Source of the DNA: Bacteriovorax sp.
GTDB taxonomy: Bacteria; Bdellovibrionota; Bacteriovoracia; Bacteriovoracales; Bacteriovoracaceae
Direction of reading: 5' to 3'
NCBI GenBank assembly: GCA_014378525.1
Contig: JACMNL010000025.1
Span: forward strand, 1 to 35,147
Length of the DNA: 35,147 nucleotides
The notes below the pieces were generated by a model. It was not told the origin of the DNA. It ran no database searches and was given only the letters and a program-made list of their open reading frames with translations. Both the position numbers and the translations under genes were made by a program. Below are positions 24,154-30,947 of this stretch, one piece after another (positions within the stretch are counted from its first letter, which is position 1; every line of letters starts with the position of its first letter).

Positions 24154-25098
24154 ATGATCCCTTTTCTTACTCTGACTCCCAAAACAGAACACTCGGTTAT
24201 CATGACTTTGGCGATACTCATCTTTTTTACTGTCTTATTTTACGGCTGGAACTTTTTCACAAAAAAAGAATTTCTAAAAAGTATTAAGTCCAGAGTGAAT
24301 TCCTGGTGGGTAATTTTCTCGATCGTCATAATCATCATTGGTACGACAAGAGAACTAGCTTTCATAATTTTTGCCATTATTTCGTTTATTTCATTTAGAG
24401 AACTAACCAGTAAACTCAACTTTAATCACAAACACAGAAGAACCATTCTTCTCGCCTATCTTGCGATACCTGTTCAGTATTACTTTGCTTATGCCAGATT
24501 ATTTATTCCATTTCTGGTTTTCATTCCGGTCGGGATGTTATTACTTCTTCCTTTCAGATCAATTCTCGAAGACCAGAGTTCAGACAGCATTAAAACATTC
24601 AGCCAGCTTCAGTGGGCCTTGATGTTGACAGTCTTTTCTCTCTCACATATGTCGTTTCTAATGTCTTTACCCAACATTGAATCGATGGGCGAAGGTGCAC
24701 CAGGGTTAATCTTTTTTTTGATCCTTATCACTCAGCTTAACGATGTCTGCCAGTTTATCTTTGGTAAACTTTTTGGAAGAAGAAAAATTTCTCCACTCAT
24801 TTCGCCCAATAAAACTCTGGCAGGACTTCTGGGTGGAATTTTCGGTGCAGTTTGTTTTGGTTACTTATTTCGCGAACTACTGCCGTTTAACGATAAACAG
24901 GTAGTATTGATATCTGCATTGATTGCGATCTGCGGATTTTTTGGTGACTTGAATATTTCTGCGATTAAAAGAGACTTGAATATAAAAGATATGAGTAATT
25001 TAATTCCAGGCCACGGCGGGATATTAGATCGTATGGACTCACTGATATTTTCGAACGTTGTTTTCTTCTACCTGGTTTATTACTGGATCTATACATAA
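24154..25098 (+). CDS. ynbB: YnbB-like phosphatidate cytidylyltransferase (CdsA family, 314 aa)
   Basis: Polytopic membrane protein (about eight helices) with the CDP-diacylglycerol synthase signature SAIKRDLNIKDMSNLIPGHG followed by GILDRMD near the C-terminus, and the upstream FGKLFGRRKISPLISPNKT motif. CdsA enzymes make CDP-diacylglycerol from phosphatidate and CTP, the substrate required by the YnbA-like enzyme nearby. I assign it to the YnbB branch from its neighbours (YnbA and YnbC types), not from an alignment. I chose the ATG at 24154, with GAGG five bases upstream; the TTG just before it is less likely. Confidence 0.9.
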   Translation: MIPFLTLTPKTEHSVIMTLAILIFFTVLFYGWNFFTKKEFLKSIKSRVNSWWVIFSIVIIIIGTTRELAFIIFAIISFISFRELTSKLNFNHKHRRTILLAYLAIPVQYYFAYARLFIPFLVFIPVGMLLLLPFRSILEDQSSDSIKTFSQLQWALMLTVFSLSHMSFLMSLPNIESMGEGAPGLIFFLILITQLNDVCQFIFGKLFGRRKISPLISPNKTLAGLLGGIFGAVCFGYLFRELLPFNDKQVVLISALIAICGFFGDLNISAIKRDLNIKDMSNLIPGHGGILDRMDSLIFSNVVFFYLVYYWIYT

Positions 25099-25104
25099 AA
25101 AAAA

Positions 25105-25233
25105 TTAGTTCTGAGACATGTATAGTTTTTCAGTATTCATCTTTTTGATTTGAACCAAGTTTGCATCAGTTTTTAGCGAGCTGATTGCACCAACAACTAA
25201 AGTTAAAACTAAAACCAACATTAAGTCTTTCAT
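25105..25233 (-). CDS. Short hydrophobic-leader peptide (42 aa)
   Basis: A complete small reading frame with an AAGGG ribosome site seven bases before its ATG. The peptide starts MKDLMLVLVLTLVVGAISS, a lysine plus a hydrophobic run that looks like a signal peptide or membrane anchor, followed by a polar tail of about 22 residues with several Lys and Asn. I recognise no family. Its stop lies six bases from the convergent YnbB-like stop, and it is followed by 130 bases without a gene up to the chemotaxis operon end. It may be a secreted or membrane peptide. Confidence 0.55.
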   Translation of the reverse strand: MKDLMLVLVLTLVVGAISSLKTDANLVQIKKMNTEKLYMSQN

Positions 25234-25363
25234 AGAGGAACCCTTCCCTTCTCGAATCATTTTTATAGTCCGAGTATAGTAGAAAAAAGAGTTCCAGAGG
25301 GTGGTCTTGAAAACTTTACACGCTGCATGTTCTCAATTTAAGCATCGCCTTAAGCGCATGAAA

Positions 25364-26839
25364 CTAGGCACTTTTCAGGGACTTAATCCTTTCAGTGACC
25401 GAGCCGATATTCAGAATAATCAAGGCCCCTTCTTTTTCGTCCAATTTAACTGAGACGATCTCTTTAATATCGTCCTGGAACTGGTTTTGGACGTTCTGGG
25501 TAAGGAGTGTTGGTACCTTGAATTTTTTGTCCTGATCAATTGAGAGAATACTCTCTAATGAATCGACAACAAGTCCGAATCTCTCGCCTTCTTTTTCGAA
25601 GATTAAAACTTTTGATTCGTTTGTTTCAGATTCATTTTCTTTCATTTTATAAAGACATCTTGTATCGATGATCGTGATGAGTTGTGATCTCAAGTTTAAC
25701 ATTCCTTTCACATAATGAGGCATTCCTGGTGCGCTTAAAATATCATCAGTGTAATTAATGATTTCTTTTACATCTTTGATAGAAATACCAAATAAGTGAT
25801 CGAGGCGGAAAGAAATATAAGATTCAATGGTACGTGCTTTCAGTACTTGATTTTCAACTGCATTCTGATAAATCTTACTATGCCCTTCAGTGACTTCCAG
25901 AATTTCGTGATGTGAAAGAATATGCTCTTGAGACAGAAGGAAAATTTCCCCTTCTCCTGGAAGATTAATGCATCCCTTGAACATCGCAACTCTGTCTTTC
26001 GTAAGTAGAGGTACTGCCATGATGTCATCACTATAATAACTATTGATGCATTCTACTGAATCAACCATAAGTCCGATAAGCTCAGTATTGATCTTTAAAA
26101 TAATAATTCTCTGGTCTTCTATATCGCCGAAATCCTCAATCTCTTTCATTTTCAGCACACGCGAAAAACTCACTACAGGAATAGTTCTTCCTCGAAGATT
26201 AATGATTCCAAGGAAAATATCATTCTGAATACTCGACTGCTTGATCTCAGGAACTTTTACAATTTCATAAATCTGCGCGATCTCGATGGCCATCCTTACA
26301 TCTTTTACACGGAAAGAAATACATTTGTGGCGCTGATCATGTCGAGAATCTTTTTTTTGGTTAGCCGTAATTTTTTGCTGGTCGATAATTTGCGGAATAT
26401 TTTCGATTGAGATCAAGGCCGTAGTATCAAGAATCTGAAGGATGCGTGAGCCTTCATCAAGCTTGATGGCACCTTTAATTACTTTATGAGAGTGTTCCGC
26501 CACATAACCAAAGATGCTGATTTTATCTTCTGTTACGCGAAGTATTTCGCTGGTTGAATCAAAAACCAGACCGACTTTTGCGCTTTCAATTTCAATGATC
26601 GCTACTTTCTGATTAGCGTTTACTGAGCATTCCGGATAGTGAAGAAGATTTTTCAGGTTGATGATCGGAATAATAGTTCCTCTCAAATTGAAAACTCCCA
26701 TAAGAAACTCCGGTGCCATCGGCATGGGAATAATCCTTTCCGGAAAATTTACGACTTCCTGAACAGCCTGAACTTCAATGGCCACTTCAGTTTTATCAAT
26801 ATGGAATGATGTATAGATTTCCGTTGTTGTCTTTTTCAT
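25364..26839 (-). CDS. Triple-CheW scaffold protein (491 aa)
   Basis: Three tandem CheW domains (about residues 8-150, 168-310 and 338-485). Each repeats the CheW pattern of a beta-rich start, an I-x-V-x-EI segment, and the conserved G-x-x-NLRG/S turn: FLMGVFNLRGTIIPIINL, FLGIINLRGRTIPVVSF and YVKGMLNLRSQLITIIDT. There is no receiver domain, so it is not CheV. CheW bridges receptors and the kinase CheA; a triple protein could cross-link several receptors or build receptor-only rings. AGGAT ribosome site; it begins seven bases after the CheD stop and ends the operon. No CheA is present nearby. Confidence 0.92.
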   Translation of the reverse strand: MKKTTTEIYTSFHIDKTEVAIEVQAVQEVVNFPERIIPMPMAPEFLMGVFNLRGTIIPIINLKNLLHYPECSVNANQKVAIIEIESAKVGLVFDSTSEILRVTEDKISIFGYVAEHSHKVIKGAIKLDEGSRILQILDTTALISIENIPQIIDQQKITANQKKDSRHDQRHKCISFRVKDVRMAIEIAQIYEIVKVPEIKQSSIQNDIFLGIINLRGRTIPVVSFSRVLKMKEIEDFGDIEDQRIIILKINTELIGLMVDSVECINSYYSDDIMAVPLLTKDRVAMFKGCINLPGEGEIFLLSQEHILSHHEILEVTEGHSKIYQNAVENQVLKARTIESYISFRLDHLFGISIKDVKEIINYTDDILSAPGMPHYVKGMLNLRSQLITIIDTRCLYKMKENESETNESKVLIFEKEGERFGLVVDSLESILSIDQDKKFKVPTLLTQNVQNQFQDDIKEIVSVKLDEKEGALIILNIGSVTERIKSLKSA

Positions 26840-26846
26840 AATTATC

Positions 26847-27335
26847 CTATGATGCTTTCCAGCCCACTAAGTTCAGTTCATCAAGTTTAATAAACTCAAC
26901 TGTAAAGTCCGAACAGTTCACTAAAATTTTACTACCAGAATTATATCCGAGCCGTGCCTCTTTAATTTTGAAGCCATGACACTGGAGATATTTTCTCGCT
27001 GAAATTTCATTATTTTTTCCAATCTGAGAGCTGTTGGACTTAAAAAGCTGGTTCATCATGTTTCCTGCCCCGGCGAGATAAACTTCAACATCATTTATAT
27101 CTTCTTTTTTTATCTTCATTATTTTCATCAGCGATAAAATGGCCTGGTTCACATATTTGGCACCAATCAAATGTGCCTCTTCTTCTGTTTCAGGAAGAAA
27201 GCAATGAGCAAGTCCACAAAGTTTTTGTTCTCGCCAGATAAAAGCAATGCCAATGCACGAGCCTAGGGTAGCACGCAGAATTTCACCTTCGGTACCAGTG
27301 TGAACTTCGGCAATTTTAACGTGCACCTCTTTCAT
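26847..27335 (-). CDS. cheD: CheD receptor deamidase (162 aa)
   Basis: The deamidase signature ATLGSCIGIAF places the catalytic Cys at residue 27, and GLAHCFLPE places the catalytic His at residue 44, the numbering known for Thermotoga CheD. A C-terminal YNSGSKILV segment and the NDVEVYLAGAGNM motif also fit. CheD converts Gln to Glu in chemoreceptors and can interact with CheC (no CheC is seen here). It starts inside the CheR stop (ATGA) with an AAGGA ribosome site within CheR. Confidence 0.93.
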   Translation of the reverse strand: MKEVHVKIAEVHTGTEGEILRATLGSCIGIAFIWREQKLCGLAHCFLPETEEEAHLIGAKYVNQAILSLMKIMKIKKEDINDVEVYLAGAGNMMNQLFKSNSSQIGKNNEISARKYLQCHGFKIKEARLGYNSGSKILVNCSDFTVEFIKLDELNLVGWKAS

Positions 27336-28171
27336 TTTCCTTCTTTCCTTAAATCATAAATGCAGGCAGAAATAAAATGATAAGGTGTATTCAATCTACT
27401 CAGTGATTCAGACTCACCAATGATTAAATGACCATTAATCTTTAGACTTCTTGAAACATTCATCAGCACATTCTCCTGATCTTCAGAAGAAAAATAAATC
27501 AGAACATTTCTTAAAAAAATAATATCGAACTGTTCTTTTTTAACGGAAAAAAGATTGTGAGGAAGAAACTGGACTTTCTTTTTAACCTCGCTCGAAATTA
27601 TATGAGTACTTTCGTCCTTCTTTGAGAAATATCTGTCATATAGTTCAGGTTTTGCTCTCTTGAAAAATTCAACAGCACGATCGTGATACTCACCAGCTTC
27701 TGCTTCGGCCAGTACAGCACTGGAAATATCTGTGGCAAGAATTTTAAAATCAAATCCTGGTGTCTTTAACTTAAACTCTGAACAAAGTATCGCCAGACTG
27801 TAGGCTTCTTCACCTGAAGATGAAGCAGCTGACCAGAGAGTCAACATTGTCCTTGGATTGTTTTTATGCCACTCCGGCAGAAATTCCTTTTCAAAAAAAC
27901 TCCACACTTTGGGAGTCCTGAAAAAAGTTGTTTCATTTGTCGTAACAACATTGATAAAGTTCTGGGTTTCTCCTGCTGTTTTAGCAAGATAATCCATGTA
28001 TTCACCATAAGAAGTAATTTGAAGTTCACGCATTCGTTTTTTCAAACGGGATTGCAGCAGCGGCTTCTTATGTTCTGCCATTGTGATGCCGGTTAATTTG
28101 TGAACAACGCCAATCACTCTTACAAGTGTGACGTTGTCCATTTCGTCTGAATTATTTTGTGCTGGTAACAT
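27332..28171 (-). CDS. cheR: CheR chemoreceptor methyltransferase (279 aa)
   Basis: An N-terminal helical CheR domain is followed by VVTNETTFFRTPKVWSFFE and the SAM-binding LWSAASSSGEEAYSLAIL motif, then ILATDIS, FDIIFLRNVLIYF and the closing HLIIGESESL. It methylates glutamates in the receptor helices for adaptation. The start lies four bases after the receptor stop without a strong ribosome site, suggesting re-initiation. No CheB methylesterase is in the window, so CheD may share the opposing role. Confidence 0.95.
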   Translation of the reverse strand: MLPAQNNSDEMDNVTLVRVIGVVHKLTGITMAEHKKPLLQSRLKKRMRELQITSYGEYMDYLAKTAGETQNFINVVTTNETTFFRTPKVWSFFEKEFLPEWHKNNPRTMLTLWSAASSSGEEAYSLAILCSEFKLKTPGFDFKILATDISSAVLAEAEAGEYHDRAVEFFKRAKPELYDRYFSKKDESTHIISSEVKKKVQFLPHNLFSVKKEQFDIIFLRNVLIYFSSEDQENVLMNVSRSLKINGHLIIGESESLSRLNTPYHFISACIYDLRKEGK

Positions 28172-28175
28172 TATT

Positions 28176-29708
28176 CTATGCCGTTAAACTTTCAATTGTT
28201 TTGTTCAGATTATCGATTCCAGTCGAAAGACTTTTTGTAGCCGTCGCAATCTCTTCTGAAGCTATCGCTGATTTTTCAGTTTCATCAGCAACCTGCTGGA
28301 TCGCAGAACTTACTCCTCTCGCAGTTAATAATTGCTCTTCTGTCGCACTTGAAATTTCAGATATCGACTGAGTTGTTTTATTAACTCCTGCAACGATTTT
28401 TTCGAATGCCACACCAGCTTGTTTCGAAATGTCTGAACCTTGTGAAACTCTCTTGGTAGATTCATTGATCAGTTTAGAAATTTCTTTTGTCGCCTGTGAA
28501 GATCTTTCGGCAAGCTTTCTTACTTCGTCAGCAACAACCGAGAACCCAAGACCGTGCTCTCCTGCTCTCGCTGCTTCAATCGCGGCGTTAAATGCAAGAA
28601 GATTGGTTTGTGCTGCAATCTCGCTGATTACTTTTACGATTTCGCTGATGTCTTCTGAAGACTTACTGATCAGCTCCATTGCTTCGATAGCTTTTGCAAT
28701 GGCCTTACTTCCCACTTCTGCTTCAGTGAATGTTGCTTTCGCTACACCGTCAGCTGATTTTGTATTTTGCGCGATAGAGTTAATTGAAGCCGTAAGCTCT
28801 TCAACTGATGCGTTCATTTCTTCTGTTGTTGCTCCAAGAGCAAGTGCTCCCTTCGCTACATTGTTTGCTTTATCTGTTACAGCTTTAAGTTCAGTGGCAC
28901 TTTTTGCGAAGTCCACCGACATTTTTTGGATTGATTCTTCTTTTTCAACTTGAGCTGTAATGTCCGAAGCAAATTTTACAACTTTGTAAGGTTTTCCGTT
29001 CATATCGAAGATCGGATTGTATGTGGCCATGATCCAAACATTTTTTCCAGACTTGCTTATACGTTTATATCTTCCTGAATCGAATTCTCCTCGGGATAAT
29101 TTTTCCCAGAACTGAGAATATTGATTTGTACTTGTATACGAACCCTCACAGAAAATTCTGTGGTGTTTGCCTTTAACCTCATCCAGTGAATAACCAGTTA
29201 CTGCAAGAAAGTTTTCATTAGCAGTTATAATTGATCCATCAAGATTAAATTCAATCACCGCCTGAGCTCTGGAGATCGCATTGATCTTTCCTTCGAATTC
29301 AGCATTCTTCATTTTTGTTGCTGTTATATCTGTAGCAAACTTAATTACCTTATATGGTTTTCCATCAGCATTCATTACAGGATTATAAGAAGCGTTGATC
29401 CAGATTTCTTTTCCACCTTTACCTACACGCTTATATTCTCCAGAATCAAAATCCCCACGATCCAGCTTTTCCCAGAATTGTTTGTAAGCAAGAGACGATG
29501 CGTACTCTTCTTCACAAAATATTCTGTGGTGTTTGTTTTTAACTTCATCCATTGTATATCCAATGGCCGCGAGGAAGTTTTTGTTGGCGGTAATAATTGT
29601 TCCATCAAGATTAAATTCGATGATGGCCTGTACTTTATCTAGTGCTTCATAAATTTGCATAAGGTCTGCTTCACTTACTTCTTGAAAATTTTTCTTAAGT
29701 GCTTCCAT
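28176..29708 (-). CDS. Cytoplasmic chemoreceptor with two PAS domains (510 aa)
   Basis: Two near-duplicate PAS domains (about residues 15-135 and 140-258), each containing [28 protein letters not shown], a KHHRIFCE string and a PYKV-KFA-DIT end. The methyl-accepting domain follows (about 265-510) with the hairpin-tip sequence [17 protein letters not shown] and [13 protein letters not shown]. No membrane helix is present, so the receptor senses an intracellular cue; PAS domains commonly bind heme, flavin or small ligands, and the bound cofactor cannot be read from sequence. There is no C-terminal NWETF-type CheR tether. GAGGA ribosome site. First gene of the chemotaxis operon, behind a sigma-28-like promoter. 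Confidence 0.95.
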   Translation of the reverse strand: MEALKKNFQEVSEADLMQIYEALDKVQAIIEFNLDGTIITANKNFLAAIGYTMDEVKNKHHRIFCEEEYASSLAYKQFWEKLDRGDFDSGEYKRVGKGGKEIWINASYNPVMNADGKPYKVIKFATDITATKMKNAEFEGKINAISRAQAVIEFNLDGSIITANENFLAVTGYSLDEVKGKHHRIFCEGSYTSTNQYSQFWEKLSRGEFDSGRYKRISKSGKNVWIMATYNPIFDMNGKPYKVVKFASDITAQVEKEESIQKMSVDFAKSATELKAVTDKANNVAKGALALGATTEEMNASVEELTASINSIAQNTKSADGVAKATFTEAEVGSKAIAKAIEAMELISKSSEDISEIVKVISEIAAQTNLLAFNAAIEAARAGEHGLGFSVVADEVRKLAERSSQATKEISKLINESTKRVSQGSDISKQAGVAFEKIVAGVNKTTQSISEISSATEEQLLTARGVSSAIQQVADETEKSAIASEEIATATKSLSTGIDNLNKTIESLTA

Positions 29709-29753
29709 TATTTTTCCTCTATTTAGTAAAATATTTTTTGTTGTACTTGCGAC

Positions 29754-29780
29754 CTATCGAATTTAATTTTTTAAACTTAA
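29754..29780 (-). promoter_or_regulatory. Sigma-28 (FliA)-type promoter of the chemotaxis operon
   Basis: Read on the minus strand, TTAAGTTT (29773-29780) is followed by exactly 11 bases and then TTCGATAG (29754-29761). The known consensus is TAAAGTTT-N11-GCCGATAA, so the -35 matches seven of eight and the -10 five of eight including the core CGATA. It lies about 46 bases before the receptor ATG. Chemotaxis genes are classic FliA targets. Confidence 0.6.
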
Positions 29781-30057
29781 TTGGTCCGAGTCTGCTTATA
29801 CGACTTATTTATGACTCTAAAATTCTGATGATGATAAATATGATTTAAATCTTTTTTCTAACATACTCAAAGAATAAGGATTAGTACCTTTGGGTATACT
29901 TGGTATGTAACCCTCAACATAGTTTTAATTTTACCTCAATATATTAAATGCTTAACTTTTGAACAAATGCCGTCTAATCCCGTCAACTATTCACTGAAAC
30001 ACTTAGTTTATTAATAATATGGATTGGTTTAGTTTAATTTCACCAGGAAAAAACCTT
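29781..30057. other. A/T-rich intergenic region
   Basis: The full gap between the divergent receptor and secreted repeat protein genes is 359 bases. Apart from the sigma-28-like site and a ribosome site it contains no convincing gene. An imperfect dyad GGGTATAC-TTG-GTATGTAACCC lies at 29892-29913 and could be an operator for the plus-strand gene. No clear -35/-10 pair stands out. Confidence 0.5.
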
Positions 30058-30067
30058 AGGAGGTTGT

Positions 30068-30466
30068 ATGAAGTTTGCACTATCTATTCTCGCTGTAACA
30101 TTTGTAGTTTTTAGTTCTAATGTATCTCATGCTGATGAAGCAGGAAGATTTGCTCCACTAACAGAATTCAAGATCGCTGATGGACGTGATGTTGTTTCAA
30201 CTGCTGATGGAAAAGTTGCTTATACTTTTGATGTTGATGATGCCAATGTTTCTAACTGTTACGATGCATGCGCAAAAGCATGGCCACCAATTTTAGTTAA
30301 AGACGCTTCTGAAGTGAAAGACCCAATGGGAACGACAAAAAGAAAAGACGGATCTCTTCAATTAACTCTTGAAGGACAACCACTATACTTCTATGCTGGC
30401 GATAAAAAAGCTGGAGACATTAAAGGTGACGGACTTGGAAATGTTTGGCACGTAATTGTTGATTAG
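30068..30466 (+). CDS. Secreted repeat protein of the Lipoprotein_15 (COG4315-like) type (132 aa)
   Basis: Signal peptide of about 22 residues (ending SHA). The mature protein has two copies of the Yx(F/W/Y)xxD-type repeat: AYTFDVDDANVSNCYDACAKAWPP and, later, LYFYAGDKKAGDIKGDGLGNVWHV, which match the secreted repeat family of unknown function. Two cysteines in the first repeat (NCYDAC) could form a disulfide or bind metal. A perfect AGGAGG ribosome site four bases before the ATG implies strong expression. It ends at a strong bidirectional terminator shared with the cupredoxin-like gene. It lacks a lipobox, so it is probably a free periplasmic protein. Confidence 0.85.
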   Translation: MKFALSILAVTFVVFSSNVSHADEAGRFAPLTEFKIADGRDVVSTADGKVAYTFDVDDANVSNCYDACAKAWPPILVKDASEVKDPMGTTKRKDGSLQLTLEGQPLYFYAGDKKAGDIKGDGLGNVWHVIVD

Positions 30467-30481
30467 TTTTTTAATTATATA

Positions 30482-30517
30482 AAAGCAGCGGACCAAGATC
30501 CGCTGCTTTATTTTTTT
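30482..30517. terminator. Bidirectional terminator between the repeat protein and cupredoxin genes
   Basis: Eleven-pair perfect stem (30482-30492 with 30499-30509), six-base loop, then seven T on the plus side; the minus side ends in a shorter T run. The last bases overlap the stop codon of the convergent minus-strand gene. Confidence 0.9.
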
Positions 30518-30845
30518 ATTCTACGTTAATCACACCGGCCACCATCATATTCATGGCACAACCGAATTTAATTTCGCCTTTTTTAAGTGCAGCGACTTTC
30601 ACGCTCACTTCTTTATTAAGCGGTAATTCTACTCTGATATTTTGAGAGGGAACCAGAACTTCTCTCGCGCAAGTGGCATTTGTTTGCCTGGTGATTTTTA
30701 ATACGACAGGAGTTCCTGCTTTAACACTCAAGTGATCAGGTACATAACCCTTCTCTGTAATTACCAGCTTGTATTCAGCGGCCGGTGTCTTTGCGATACT
30801 GATACCTGAGAATAAAAGTGTAGTTAAAAGCACGAAACTCTTCAT
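30516..30845 (-). CDS. Periplasmic cupredoxin-like protein (109 aa)
   Basis: Signal peptide of about 18 residues. The mature domain shows the cupredoxin_1/EfeO-N pattern: KGYVPDHLSVKAGTPVVLKITR, then CAREVLVP, and a terminal GCAMNMMVAGVINVE. Likely copper ligands are the two Cys and the Met residues near the end; the usual His ligands are not evident, so metal binding is probable but not certain. The role could be copper transfer or electron carriage in the periplasm. GAGGAG ribosome site. It faces the secreted repeat protein and is divergent from the S8 protease gene. Confidence 0.85.
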   Translation of the reverse strand: MKSFVLLTTLLFSGISIAKTPAAEYKLVITEKGYVPDHLSVKAGTPVVLKITRQTNATCAREVLVPSQNIRVELPLNKEVSVKVAALKKGEIKFGCAMNMMVAGVINVE

Positions 30846-30900
30846 AAAAAACTCCTCTCTAATTTTTCCATTATGTTTCCATAATTCATACGCCGAAACA

Positions 30901-30909
30901 TGCTATAAT
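30901..30909 (+). promoter_or_regulatory. Extended -10 promoter for the S8 protease operon
   Basis: TGCTATAAT is a perfect extended -10 element (TGnTATAAT). It lies 38 bases before the ATG at 30948, giving a leader of about 30 bases. No good -35 box is present, which extended -10 promoters do not need. Confidence 0.6.
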
Positions 30910-30947
30910 GTGACTACCAGTATACCTATTCTTTGGTAGAAAAATAT

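Noticed and set aside
17705-25098. Interpretation of the lipid block as a recently acquired island
   Set aside because: No mobility genes or flanking repeats were found, and base and codon use look like the neighbouring genes, so transfer is not supported by what I can see.
25330-25360. A short hairpin TTAAG-CATCGC-CTTAA behind the chemotaxis operon
   Set aside because: The stem has only about five pairs and there is no T tract, so I do not call it a terminator.
28429-28953. A 174-codon open frame antisense to the receptor gene
   Set aside because: It mirrors the repetitive Ala/Ser/Glu-rich receptor coding sequence, has no ribosome site and resembles no protein; the receptor on the other strand is unambiguous.
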